DNA from: Epiperipatus broadwayi
Taxonomy: Eukaryota > Onychophora > Udeonychophora > Euonychophora > Peripatidae
Direction of reading: 5' to 3'
Assembly (NCBI GenBank): GCA_028023455.1
Contig: JAQFVV010012534.1
Location: 3,171,404 to 3,235,403 of the forward strand
Length of the DNA stretch: 64,000 nt
Shown here: positions 23,640-35,584 of the stretch, piece by piece
Layout of the letters: every line of letters starts with the position of its first letter
Position numbering within the stretch: position 1 is the stretch's first letter
The notes under the pieces: generated by a model
Database searches by the model: none
Told to the model about the DNA's origin: nothing
The model's input: only the letters and a program-made list of their open reading frames with translations
Program-made: the position numbers and the translations under genes

Positions 23640-26600
23640 ACATAATGTAATAAACAAACAAACAACAAAAACAACAATACAGATACGTTTTTCAAGGATT
23701 TTGGCAACAAAATAATTTAAAAATAATTATTCAAAAATAATGTTTAAATATATACATTAAATGATTACAACTGCTTATTTTTTACCCCGTGCAGTTTAGT
23801 GCAATGGGGGTGTGGTAACAGAGAGCTAAAGTTTCCTAAATAGAAAATCAATCTATCAGTCTGTGCTTGAACACCATGGAACTTCCCGAACAAATGATCT
23901 TCTCTAGTATTATTTTTTATATTATTTCCAAATACACCTTACAATTAAAAGATCACGCTCCGTCAATTATTACAGGCACTTAGTAATAAGACACTTTTCC
24001 TTATTAGTTAATTACAATTTGGATTTCTGTATATACACAGACAGTATATCATTAGAAATTTCTTCTTTTCTAACTTTGAAATAGAGAAAAATTAATGTTT
24101 ACTTTTCAGTTTGGTTAATGCAATCCATTTAACGGAGATACAAATAAACTTCAAAGCATGGCTCACTTTCTTAACTATATGTTTCATTTACAGTATTGAT
24201 CTGTTTCTTTTGACGATGGTTGTTTATGAAACTTTCTAGAGCTTTTCTTCATTTTTCTTAAATTTTTGGAAATAAAAGATCTAAGGAAGGAAATCAATTA
24301 ACACTTTATTTCATTGTTTGCCACTTCTTTTTCTATTTAGAGAGATTCTGAGATCAGTTATGAAGTAATTAATCTGCTCCAGTCAGTTGATGATGGTTTG
24401 TGACATGCTAAGAAGCCATTAAAACTAAGTTACTCCAGAAATGACTCTACAGATTCTCTTATCTTTTAAAAATATATTTTCAGTTTAAAAGAAATCTCTT
24501 GTGAACTGTTAAAACTTTTGCTGGCCAAATTTCAAGATGTATTTTTTTTCTTCTATCAAATAATAATAAAGATATAGCAATGATTCAAACTGTATCTATT
24601 GTGCTTATCACACACATATATGCACACATGGAGAAAATAAAACGACTAATGTAAAAAAAAAAATATGTGATCAATTGCCACAGAAGTATGATATATCTCT
24701 CATGGGCATCAAATACAAGGACATTAATGTTTTAATTTACCTGTCCTAGATTAACCTGGACTTTTATATTTTAACTAATATGCATGGATAACCATTCACT
24801 GACTATTACAAGAAATCTAATTAGGTTAAAAAAAAAAACTTAAATATGTAAATGATTTACAAAAATTTCCAAATTCACTCAGCCTGAAGCCACATCCCAG
24901 ATCATAGTAGGCAGGTAATCATACCATGGTATATCATGATATGTTTTTATTTGTTGATATAATACATAATTAAATGAAAATAAAATAAATTAATTAACAA
25001 AATAAACATTGTTATATGGAGCCCCTATTGAACTAACTAACATAAAGAAATTAGAAAAAGTAAATTCCAGGATGTTCTTTAAGATTCCAAAAATAGAAGG
25101 TGAAGATTAGAAAATCGGTAGTTACTTTAGTTGGCTATTGAAAAAGTACAGATTCATTGGATTGAGCATGCAAAGTAAATGAATAATAACAGACTTTCTA
25201 AAAAAGTATTTTATGGCAAAACAGATATGGTTTAGATGGGCAGATCTCATTTATAAAAAATATTTCAATAACACTCAAAAAAAAAAAATGTAGTATTGAT
25301 TGCTTTCATTGTTAAAATATGACAGGCATAGAATATGATGGACAATTAATATTTGACAAAATGTAATCTTCAAAAAAGTGAAAGTTCTTTTCACATGAAG
25401 ATAAAAGATAGCATTGCAAGTTATCAAATAATCAGAATAAAGCACCAGTATATGATATATTTAGATATATTTGTGTTTTATGATTGATTTCCAAAGCGAT
25501 TACAAAGCTTGAATGTATTAATTATTGCCATCCCTTTTTTTTAATCATTTAAAATTATAAAGTCATATTGATTTTTGAGTGGTTGTTATTAAAAAAAGCA
25601 GTTTATGCAGACATGTCATTATATCAGACTGCATATTGTAAAACAACAATATAGTATGACTTTCATATACACTTCCAAAAACAGCTCTTTTCAGCCATTT
25701 TAGAGTCTCGTGCTTTTGTTATTTTAAAAATATTCTTATTGCAATTTGATAGATTATAATAAAATCATAGTATCTATAAATCAAATATAACAAATAGTTA
25801 TAAACTACAAATGAATTTTATTAAGAAAGAAGAGTCCTGAGCTTAGTGACATTCCCCGCATCAATGATAAAACTGTATTACAAAACCAATTAATCCAAAT
25901 TATCATGGAAGATTAACATCATCTAGCTGAAAATATTTAAAGCCAGATAGATTTATTAGTGCTTAGATACTTAAAAAAAAATATGGATCTTTCTTGAGCA
26001 CTCTTTAACCTATTTGAAAAAATTTCTAAACCCTACACCTTTAAATCTAAAAGCATAAAAGATCTTATATACATATTTGTAGAATTAATGGTTAAAATTT
26101 CAAACTATTTAAACTTTCCAAATACATTCAACAATTAGCAATATTATACAGGTTAGTATATTATGTAGATTTCAAATAATGATGGTATTAACCAAGGAGG
26201 CTATTTTACCAAAAGTAGTAGTCAGTAGAAGTTTTAGATATTAACTACGAGAGTCCTGATTTGTCCAATTGTTTTTTAAAAGCAAGGTTAATGAATGGCT
26301 TCCAAATTTTACAAATATTATTACTAGGTTGATTTATGAGATTACTTGCCATTAAAAATAATAATGAAATCAGAAGGACTCTTATAGCTAAGTATAAGTG
26401 ACTGAGCTTAAATTCAGAAACCTTTAATTCAGAACCCTGCCATGTAACAATGTACTGAACTGTATGCAACAAATATAATCAAATAGTCACAGTTTTCTTG
26501 AAAAGTTATAGAACCCCAAAACAATAAATCAAATACAACAATCCAATTGATTAAACTGAGATTTCTTTTTTTTTTTTTACTTTATATAGCTGAGAACCAA

Positions 26601-26700
26601 TGTGGAAACACTTTAACTCTGACCTTCTCCCATTTACCACTGTACCAAATTATGTAAAAAGAAATTTAAATATATGTATATTGTTTATACTAAATGCAAT
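23640..26700. other. AT-rich spacer
   Basis: A faint tRNA-like word (GTGCAGTTTAGTGCAATGGG) at about 23,791 is the only hint of an element. ORFs such as 26,245-26,472 (minus, 75 codons) have no recognisable domain. Confidence 0.35.
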
Positions 26701-26714
26701 GTTGTAATTAATTA

Positions 26715-26854
26715 TAAGTGACTTAAACTCAGACTTTCAAGCTCTCTACATCTATCTACACCACCTTATACAACTGATACACATGACCATATACATGTGA
26801 AAAAGATAAATGATCGCCAATATAGGTATTTTGTGCTTAACCAGCACTCATCAG
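26715..26854 (-). mobile_element. Family F5 repeat copy joined to F3
   Basis: Minus-strand element with the tRNA-like AGTCTGAGTTTAAGT part at its 3' side (complement of about 26,722-26,736), the body word CATGTATATGGTCATG, and a hammerhead at the 5' side. It ends precisely at CTGATGA, where an F3 copy begins in the opposite orientation. Confidence 0.65.
26811..26854 (-). ncRNA. Partial hammerhead motif (F5), stem I 5' strand missing
   Basis: On the minus strand: CTGATGA (complement of 26,848-26,854), stem II GTGCT-GGTTA-AGCAC (complement of 26,833-26,847), then AAAA in place of GAAA, then ATACCTATA. The 5' strand of stem I has been replaced by F3 sequence. Inactive as drawn. Confidence 0.55.
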
Positions 26855-27030
26855 ACATTAGTCTGGGGTTATTGGATGAGTAGGCACTAGATGGTGATTT
26901 TATGCACAAGCCTTCTGGCATCCATTGGTTACTGTTGCTTGCACTGAGTGGCAATACATATAGAGTTTTGCCTGTTTTAATAACAGTTATAAGCAAGCAT
27001 GAGAAATGGTGATCATGTGATGTCATATAT
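26855..27030 (+). mobile_element. Family F3 repeat, truncated at hammerhead stem II
   Basis: Starts at ACATTAGTCTGGGG, equivalent to the family AAACTAGTCTGGGG, and runs through GAGTAGGCACTAGATGG, GCATCCATTGGTTACT, GTTTTGCCTGTTTTAA to the family end GGTGATCATGTGATGT at about 27,010. The core and most of stem II are absent. The 86-codon minus ORF over this interval is an antisense by-product. Confidence 0.7.
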
Positions 27031-27284
27031 ACAATCAGTGCTCAGTTTATATTAAGATAGCAAATCTTCAAAATTTAATGAATAAGCTTTAATCTTCTCT
27101 TCAACTTTTCAGCCATTCATTTAATTGAAAATCCCAGGATGATGGTACCCTCAAAGCCCTTGTTAATGACAATATTATTGCCATATCCATGTGACCTTAA
27201 GTCAATCTGATTCCACACACCAATATGTTCATTTAATTATACACAAGAGGAGTGTGCAGAATACAGATTGAATATGTAATTATA

Positions 27285-27410
27285 AAAGACTTAAACACAG
27301 ACTTTCAAGCTCCCTACCTCTATCCAATCCATTTTATAAACCAGTTATATAAAATAGATGTAGCAAACTCGAAAGTCTGAGTTCAAATCCCTTATAATTA
27401 CAGAAAAAAC
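27285..27410. mobile_element. Foldback of two F5 3' ends
   Basis: The minus-oriented segment at 27,290-27,345 (CAGACTTTCAAGCTCCCTAC) and the plus-oriented one at 27,350-27,410 (GAAAGTCTGAGTTCAAATCC) are inverted copies of the F5 tRNA-like tail. GAGTTCAAATCCC is close to a B box. Confidence 0.6.
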
Positions 27411-27424
27411 AATTGTAAGTAAAT

Positions 27425-27775
27425 CAGGCAAAACTCACTATACGTATTGCCACACACAACAAGCTGGAGTAATCAATGGATGCCAGAAAGCTTGTGCATA
27501 GAATCCCCATCTAGTGCCTATGCATCCAATATTTCCCAGACTAGTTTCTGGATTGTGGCCTTCATCAGTGAGGAGCCATGGATAAAGCCAGAAACTAGTC
27601 TGGGGATATTGGATGAGTAGGCACTAGATGGGAATTTCATGCACAGGCCTTCTGGAAACCACTGATTACTCTAGCTTGCTGTGTGTGGCAATACGTATAG
27701 TGAGTTTTGCCTGTTTTAAAATGGTTATAAGCAAGCATAAGAAGTGGTGGTCATGTGATGTTTATTGTTGTAAGT
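27425..27775. mobile_element. Head-to-head pair of family F3 repeats
   Basis: Left copy (about 27,425-27,580) is on the minus strand with a complete hammerhead; right copy (about 27,587-27,775) is on the plus strand and begins at CCAGAAACTAGTC, the 3' strand of stem II. The two share at high identity the words CATCTAGTGCCTA/TAGGCACTAGATG, CTTGTGCAT/ATGCACAGG and CAATACGTATAGTGAGTTTT. The right copy continues further, to GGTCATGTGATGTTTA. Confidence 0.75.
27534..27575 (-). ncRNA. Type I hammerhead ribozyme motif (F3, best copy)
   Basis: Minus strand: stem I CCTCA; CTGATGA (complement of 27,562-27,568); stem II AGGC/TCCA with loop CACAA (only two good pairs); GAAA (complement of 27,545-27,548); helix III from the palindrome ACTAGT; cleavage triplet GUC ending at the complement of 27,539; then TGGGA closing stem I with C-G, U-G and A-U pairs. 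All invariant core bases are present; the weak stem II is the main doubt. Confidence 0.65.
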
Positions 27776-27779
27776 AAAT

Positions 27780-30145
27780 CCATACTGTAGAAATACAAAT
27801 TATGAAAAAAATATGGCATTTATGTACAACACATTTTAAAAACTGTTAGTCTATTTTTTTTATAATTATTCTACTACCTATACAAATTGAAATCATCATC
27901 AGCAATCAGTTGTAAACAAGATGGTTATTCCAAGACAACAACAGCAGCAACAGCAGCAATAACTATAATAATTGAACATTGGAAATGAGTTTTGCAATGT
28001 CTACACAAACCAATACATAAAACAGAAATAGGTTCACATGTTGAACATGATGCCCATTATTCCATTTTCTTTTGTTTCTCTGCAACAAACTTTTGTTTGA
28101 AAGACTTCAACAACTTCTCTAATTATAGCCTCTCCATTACATTCTAACCACAATTATATAAGTCTTCACAATTAAAGCAATCAATAATAGACTGCTTTGA
28201 AATAAAGTTTTTAATATAAATGGGATCTGTATCGTCTCAAAAATCATGCAAAAATTTAACATAAAATATTTTTTTCAGGAATTCTCATCAATTATTTGGT
28301 TTATATGTCCAATAGCAACAAAAATAATTTTACAAGTATAGACTCTACAGTATCAATACAGCATGCTAATGAATATATTAATTGGACTTATGATATATTT
28401 TTTAATATTTTATGAAACAACCTTAAATAAATTTTTTATAATGCTTTAATATTATGGCTATAAGAAATACAGTTCTTAAAAGCAACATTAGCATTTTGGA
28501 GTCTGTCTTATACTTCAACTTTTAAGTCTGATGTTCTATTTCAAATGCTATAAAGATATTTAATTTGACTTATATCCTCCAATCGATAGTCATTCAAACT
28601 AAAAGAAATTGATAATTTTCTTTTACTATCGAATGATAAAATAATTTGAGTTTTTCAATGTTAACTACTAAACTGGTCTTTATATGTTGCAATCAAAATA
28701 CTGAGTACATTCTAAAGCTCATTTTTTGAATAGAGACGTTTAGCACAATCACCTGTACACTGTAAATTCAAAAAGCAGGAAGACGATATTCTTGTTCTGC
28801 TTTTAATCAATTCAAATTAATAATTTCACAATCAAAAATCTATCACATCAAGATTCATATCATATCTATAAACAGTTTCAAAGGCTCCTACCAAAAAAAT
28901 CAATAACAAAATTGAAACTAGTACTAACATGTTTTCATTTCAAATGTTATGTATTTAGGTTATTATCTTGCTTACATAGTTTAATAAACGTGATTCAAGT
29001 CTATTCAGAAAGAAATTTAACAAATCACATCATATCAGTTAACTATTAGTTTACAATGTATATAACAGACGGTTGGTTTTTTTTTTCAGTTTACTAGAAA
29101 AAAAAAAAATCTAAAATAATAATAATATGTTATGTATAACAGAAAAACCTAAAAACAATATATTTATTTATGACTATAGGTTAAATAGATTTTTTAATGA
29201 CGTATAAACAATTCAAAACAAAGATTTTTAAAAATATGAAAATTAAAATTTGAAATTCAAACATATGAATAACAATGAAATTCTTTCTATACTGATAAAG
29301 CTTCAAGCAAAAATAGATTTTTTTTTAAAACTTTAATTTATACATATCTATATTACAATTAAACATCTGTTAATAGAAAGAACAGTTTTTACTATAACCA
29401 TTATGGTAATACTTGTGAGAAAATTAAAAACATTGCTTATAAATTAAAATATACATCATAATAACTGTAAAAAAAAATATAATAAATTCTTTAGAAAACT
29501 AAATTTATATAAATAAAATTACTATAAAACATCGCTAAAAATTACACATATAAAACAATCAGAACAAAAACTCAGAAATTATACAAGGGAAAAGACATTA
29601 ATTTTAATACAAAACTTTTATGATTATTTAAACTCATCTTTTAATGAATTCCTTCAAATATAGTATAGTCTTAATTGATCAATATATTTATCATAAATAC
29701 TTTCACTGATTCTTTCAATGTTCTAAGCATGTGCCTTCCATATGACACGCAAATGCCTCTAATGTCCAGCATATATGCTTCAAATGAAATAGTTATTTTT
29801 GACTCTGTTTATTGTAAATCCCATTTTTTGCTTGTTGAAGAGTTGTAATGTAATTTATGATATTCTATATTTTAATAATTATAATAATTATAGATGGCAG
29901 TTATAATCAGAGAAAAAAATAGTTTACTGAAACTTTCACATTAGAAAGCATATTTTAGTAACCTTTTTTGTATATTGATAATGACAATAAAGTAATTTCT
30001 TCAAGTTTCATTCAAATTATTTATTATATATTCTATATAAAAATATAATAATTATATATTGATTTTTAAAAGTTCTTTATACAATTTATAATTAATATGC
30101 CTTTTTTAAATGTTTCAAACGTATGAGATGGATGTCACCAATAAT
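27780..30145. other. AT-rich spacer
   Basis: No RT motif, tRNA-like box or element terminus recognised. Confidence 0.35.
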
Positions 30146-30149
30146 GACA

Positions 30150-30783
30150 TTATACATATTTATCACCATTAGATGTGATATGTTGGACTATTTCCATCAT
30201 CTATGAGCGAATGTTAAATGTAAAGAAAATTTTAAACTTTATTTAAACTTTTCAAATACAAACAACTTGTTAGTAATAACACAATGTTTCAAGTAGTATT
30301 ATTCTCCTCTTTTCTTCAGTTGTTGCTGGCCTGATATGCACAGTGACAGTATTCATATAAAAGTCAAACTCTTAAATATTGAATTTAAAGCAAATACTCT
30401 AACCAATTGAGATATTCTATCAAACAAAAAAAGATAGTAGAAATTTGATATATTTATATATGAGGATTGGTTCAAATCCTCCTAAGTCCTTTAATTATTT
30501 TTTTTTTCAATAACAAGATTAATTATTTTTTTTTAGATATTAATCTTTCCTAAGAACAAGATTAATTAAATGATTCCATATATTGTGTATTGCCACACTG
30601 GGTTGACTTAGAAAATTATTTACTATAGTCATATGAGCAGCTTCCTTGAATTTTCTTTTATGCAATTTTCCCTCTTTATCCAATATTTTTGATTTTCCCA
30701 ATTAAACATGTGGTTATTAGTATGTACATGATCAGCTATGGTAGACACTAGTTGTAGTATGACTTTTGACTTGCTCATGAGGA
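30150..30783 (-). mobile_element. Inverted 3' part of a Penelope-like element
   Basis: Reads on the minus strand as the C-terminal end of a Penelope-like protein (the segment STIADHVHTNNHMFNW, complement of about 30,750-30,700, then KFKEAAHMT, in a broken frame) followed by 3' non-coding sequence. The same sequence occurs in plus orientation at about 32,580-33,200, including the GTCAACCCAGTGTGGCAATA region and the tRNA-like segment. An inverted, 5'-truncated copy joined ahead of a longer copy is a known arrangement for Penelope-like elements. Confidence 0.8.
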
Positions 30784-30869
30784 TTTAACATCATCTGTCA
30801 AATGCTGAACAGATCATATTGTAAGTTACAAGGAAGGATAAAAGACCTTCAGAAGAAGAGCTTTCAAAT

Positions 30870-33200
30870 CTCCATGGGCAAGTCAAAAGTCATATTGCAA
30901 TTAGTCTATCAGCTTCATCAGTGATAAATCATAGTTCTAAACACCTTACTGATGCTGAATTATCAGTTCCTAAAAAAAGATTTGAATCTCACCATTAGAC
31001 CATCTATTGTCCCATTATTGAATATAATGGCAGTCACTGAGGAGGTGATTCAAAATTTGCTTCTAGAAGAACCAGCAAAATTACACTGGAGAGTTCAAAG
31101 GATACTTGAAAAACAAGAAGTGTGCAAGCAGAAATCAAACATTTCATGTGATGAGTGGAAAGCTATTAAATATCTCAAACAGGATACATCTATAATTATT
31201 CTTCCTGCTGACAAAGGTAACACTACAGTTGTAATGGATAAACATGATTATGATAAACAAAATACAAGATCTTCTGACAGCAGGCCAATACAAAAAAGTA
31301 GCAAAAAATCCAATTCCAAATACAGAAGTAAAATTACAAGCATTACCCTGGAAGCATCACAGGTATTTCAGTGATTCAGAAAAAAAATTGACATTGTATT
31401 TCAGCAAGATTCCTCACCTGTATGGAAAATCCATAAAGACAATATTAAGGCCTATTGTTAGTTCTAAAATTTCACCATGTCAAAAGTTGTCAAGATTTCT
31501 TCTCAGAATTCTTTGTCCATTGGCATACAAGACATAATCTTTTGTCAGGGATTCTAAGCACCTTGTAGAATTTGTCAGGAATATGAAAATGGAAAGAACT
31601 GACATATTGGTAAGTGTAGATGTGAAAGTCTGTGTACAAATATACCATGTGATAAGGGATTGTCTACTGTAAAAAAAGATTAATGATGACAATTGCCAAC
31701 AAACTAGAAGATTAACATTCTGCATAACAACAATATACTTTCAACATAACTCACAATTCTTCCAACAAAATCAAGGGATGTCCATGGGATCTCTACTGTC
31801 ATCCTTACTGAGCAACATTTACATGAAAGAACTTGAAACCACAGCAATAAATACTACTCTATATTCACCTAAAGTGTAGCTTCAATATGTTGATGATACA
31901 TTTGTGGTATGGTCACATGGTGAGGTGGAATTACTGTCATTCTGGATGCATATCAACAACTTATCTCCTTCAATTATATTCAAAATAGAATCAGAATAAG
32001 ATCAAAAAGTGCATTCTTGGATGTTCTTGTGACAAGACTATCTCATGGCAAAGAAAAAACAACAGTGTATAGGAAACCAACACACACTTGCAAGTACTTG
32101 GAAAATACATCCAATCATACCAGAAGCACTAAACATGGAATTGTACTATCACTATGAAACAAGCAAAGGAGGTTTGTTCAGAAACCAATGATTTGGAAAA
32201 AAAGATTCACATAGAACAAATGCTTGTGAAAAATGGTTATCCATCAGCAGTCATCAAGAAAACCTTTAACAGACAACACCAATAGACATCAAAAAGAGAA
32301 TACAGTTAGTACTGTAATGTATCCATACATACCAGGGATGGCAGACAAATTAAAGAAAATCTGCAATCAATACAATATTAGAACAGCTTTCCAAAGCCAT
32401 ACAACACCAAGAAATCCTTACCCTTACTAAGCCTAAACTGAAAATGCTGAAGAACAAAAACTGCATCTATGAAATACCATGTGAATGTGGAAGGAAATGT
32501 ATTGGTAAGACCTATCACTCTGTTGAACAGAGATTGAAAGAACAGCAACTAATGGTTAAAAGGAAAAAAAACAGATGTGTCTACCATAAGAGACCATGTA
32601 TGTACTAAGTGCTCATAGGTTTAATTGGGGAAATACAAACATATTGGATAAAGAAGAAAAATGCATAGAAAAAAATTCAAGGAAGCTGCTCATATGACAA
32701 TGGTAAATAATTTTATAAGTCAACCCAGTGTGGCAATACATAATATATGGAAGCCTCTAATTAATCTTACTCTTAGGAAAAATTAATATATAAAAAAATA
32801 AACTAATTAATTTTCTCTTGAAAAAATAAAAATTGAAGGACTCGGGAGAATTTTGAACTAACCCTCATATATAAATATATCAAATTTCTACTATCTGTTG
32901 CTTTGACAGAATAGCTTAGTTGGTTAGAGCGTTTTCCTTAAATTCCATATTCAAGAATCTAAAGGTGCAAGTTTGACTTCTATGCAAATATTGTCACTGT
33001 TCATATAAGGCCAGCAACACCTAAAAAAAATGGAGAATAATACTACTCAAAATGTTGTGTAATTATTAATACATGTTGTCTATTTGTGTGTTATTATTAA
33101 CAAGTTATTTGTATTTGGAAAGTTAACATTTTTTCCATACATTCAACATTGGACTCATATAGTATGGAAGTAGTCCAACATATAACATCTAATAATATAC
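30870..33200 (+). pseudogene. Penelope-like retroelement (RT + GIY-YIG endonuclease), broken
   Basis: Motifs in order: LPADKG (31,201-31,218), the N-terminal signature of Penelope RTs; LYG then RPIVSS with SPCQKLSRFLL (about 31,420-31,510); VSVDVK (31,610-31,627), RT motif A with its aspartate; MGSLLSSLLSNIYM (about 31,781-31,830), motif B; YVDDTFVVW starting 31,886, the catalytic motif C; then FLDV and TTVYRKPTHT; finally CIYEIPCECG (32,462) and IGKT (32,501-32,512), the degenerate GIY and YIG boxes of the fused nuclease. At least two frames are used (31,201 is frame 1; 31,610 onward frame 2) and several stops interrupt, so no full protein can be made. The 140-codon ORF at 30,952-31,374 covers only the N-terminal domain. 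The transcript would end in the tRNA-like 3' region at 32.9-33.0 kb. Confidence 0.9.
32890..33000 (+). mobile_element. tRNA-like segment in the Penelope 3' region
   Basis: AGCTTAGTTGGTTAGAGCG (about 32,914-32,932) is almost a canonical tRNA D-arm/A box; AGGTGCAAGTTTGACTTC about 35 bases later is a degenerate T-arm/B box. The inverted copy has CTCTAACCAATTGAGATA at about 30,398-30,415, so the tRNA-like part belongs to the duplicated element, or a SINE inserted before duplication. No acceptor stem closes, so not a working tRNA gene. Confidence 0.6.
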
Positions 33201-33980
33201 CAACATCACAAACCTTAAGGCAAATATTTATTACCATTTTTTTTAAAAAGACATTCTAAATAAAAATATGCTAAAATATATATACACACTGTCATAAACA
33301 AAAATAAACTAATTAATATATATATATATAAAATAAATTCAAAAGTATAAGTTCAATGTACCATTATAAAATATTTATATCAAGACAATGTTCAAGCAAA
33401 AAATAAAAATAAAAACATAATAAAGGAAATGCTATAATTATATCCAACAAATATATAAAAATCCAAATTAATGTAAAAAAATGTCTGGCACATACACAAA
33501 TCATTTTCACAATGGCCAAAACATAAATAACCAATCAAACATCAACAGTTTGTTGTAAAAGTGATGTCAATAAATATATATATATAAGAATTCTTACTGA
33601 GGTTGTCTTGACAATAGATTGTTGACATTTATTGACTGTTTATGTTATAGCGGTTACGAAATGGTTCAAATATAGAAACAAGTTAACTAATAATAGCATT
33701 CTGTAGTATATATAATATGCATAAACTATGCAAACATCATATGCAAATTAAACACATCACCCACCCAAAAGTGAGTAATAAGTCACTTTATCTATATAAA
33801 TACTAATAAAATGGAAACAAATGCCAATGAACTAACCAATTTTTAGTAGTATTAGGATTTCACTGATATATTTAAGAATTGCAAAAATAAAATAAAAAAG
33901 CAAATTAAACCTCACAATGAATTTATTTCTACACATTACATTTGACTTTAATAATAACAAATTATTAGTTCATTTCAAAG
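33201..33980. other. AT-rich spacer
   Basis: (AT)n runs near 33,318 and 33,575; nothing else recognised. Confidence 0.4.
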
Positions 33981-33981
33981 T

Positions 33982-34235
33982 TTACATATTCAACATATCC
34001 ATGACTAGATAATGAAAGGTAGAGCTATGTATTTCTACTACATAACTGAGAAATTGGTTATACAAGGCTCTCCAGCCAAATTGTGAAGGGTAAAAGATTT
34101 CTGGATCAATTTTTCTATGTTCTTTCACATGTATAAGAGACAAGAGATTCTTAAAATTTCCAAAGAGATACTTGTTGCCCAAATAAAAATAGCATATCTT
34201 CTTCGCATGCATGTGTTCAGAGGTCAGTTGTATAA
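33982..34235 (-). CDS. Possible coding remnant, about 75-80 codons, unrecognised
   Basis: The downstream part of a 134-codon minus-strand ORF (33,982-34,386). The first 50 or so codons lie in an F5 repeat tail and are not meaningful, but from about 34,210 down to the stop at 33,982 the frame is open with balanced composition, including YFYLGNKYLFGNFKNLLSL and FGWRALYNQFLSYVVEIHS. I recognise no domain. It could be a decayed transposon or host exon fragment, or chance. Confidence 0.2.
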
Positions 34236-34305
34236 GATGGAGTAGATAGTGGCGGGAAGATCGAAAGTCTGAGTTCAAGTTCCTGACAATTACATTAAAT
34301 TTAGT
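34215..34305 (+). mobile_element. Family F5 repeat, 3' end only
   Basis: GTTGTATAAGATGGAGTAGA to CGAAAGTCTGAGTTCAAGTT, matching the tRNA-like tail of the 16.7 and 26.7 kb copies. The hammerhead end is absent. Confidence 0.65.
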
Positions 34306-34309
34306 ATAG

Positions 34310-35580
34310 ATAATATTTATGGATTTAAATATTATATATATATGTATGTAATAAGACTCTCGAAAGCAATTGTTTACTATTATCAAGGATGATAAAACAG
34401 TAGTAATTAGTAGCTATATATGTACAATCTGTTTTCCACTTTAAAGAGATAGATGAATGATTTCTATTATTTCTGCTTTGTATATATGGCTAAAATTTTA
34501 CTGTCAACTCTAGTACGATTTTAAATTGCTTTAAAAATATTTGAAAAGTTTGAAGATATTTTTGCAACGTTTTATTTGAACATTTATTTGTTTCTGTAAA
34601 ATTTCTGTTTATTCTTTTTAGCAAATAGTCTTAACTTTTTGAATTATTACTTGTATTTTCCACGCTGTTTTTATTTCATTAAGATCTTACATGGTTGAGA
34701 TGAAAATTCTTGTTTGTTTATTTTTACTTATAAGAGTCAAGAAAAAAAAAGTTTTTATAAATTCATAATAGTTTAAGTATTTTAATTTTTGCTTAGTTGC
34801 CTTAATAATATTAGAATTTCAATAATCTGAAAGCATTTTTTCTGCAAAGAAAAAAAAAATAACAGCGAATGAAGAACTTTTAGAAGAAAGGTTTCTGTTA
34901 AGTAAAGATCAGCTTTCCGGTATATAACACAAGTTTTAAGCAACTCTGATTTTTCTTTCAATTCTTGCATATCCGTTCTGTAATTAATTTTTGAAGTCGA
35001 AAATGACTTTTTTCATATACAATTGGTCATGTTACAGTCTAACGTTATCAGTTTTCATGTTTCTTCTCCCACCTCTGAAGAATAATGCAATAATTTTTTA
35101 AAAAAATTGAAAAAAAAAAACAACTTTTTAATTGTAACTTTGAGACTTTTTGCTACAGTATTTTTATACTCTAAGTAATAAATTATTTTTTAAATTTCAA
35201 TATTGTTCATAATATATTATTAATGCTTTATTTCAGATTTTAATAATAAAGTTACAAACATAACAGATTTTAATAATAAAGTTACAAACAGAAAAGTAAA
35301 TTAAGCAAAACAAATCCCACAACTATAAAATTTTGAAATCTTTTACTGTTTTTAAATATTCTTATACAACTAAATTTACATGCTGATATATATATATATC
35401 CAGTTATTTCTATGTTAGCTTACGGTTTTTTCTTAGTGCATAAAAAAATTGTAAATGCCAAATAAGATAATTAAACGTATAAAAGACATAACACAGAGGC
35501 TAAACTTTCCATACAGCAGCACTAGTTAATAAGGTAAAAAGGTGGCTGTTGGAGGGTTGCGTTAGATGCTAAAAAATAAG
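34310..35580. other. AT-rich spacer with a small tandem duplication
   Basis: A 30-bp exact-period duplication occurs at 35,234-35,290 (CAGATTTTAATAATAAAGTT twice). No gene seen. Confidence 0.45.
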
Positions 35581-35584
35581 TGCA

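Noticed and set aside
26766-27026. 86-codon minus-strand ORF
   Set aside because: Antisense to the F3 repeat and crosses the F5/F3 junction.
30890-30930. TTCATCAGTGATAAATC, complement of CTGATGA, near the start of the Penelope copy
   Set aside because: No GAAA box or stem II follows on the minus strand; the shared word alone is not evidence.
32910-32990. Intact tRNA gene
   Set aside because: D-arm is good but the acceptor stem and anticodon arm do not close and the T-arm is degenerate.
33140-33175. TTGGACT...AGTCCAA hairpin with GATGA- and GAA-like words in the Penelope 3' end
   Set aside because: There is no room for stem II between the two boxes, so it cannot be a hammerhead; an ordinary hairpin.
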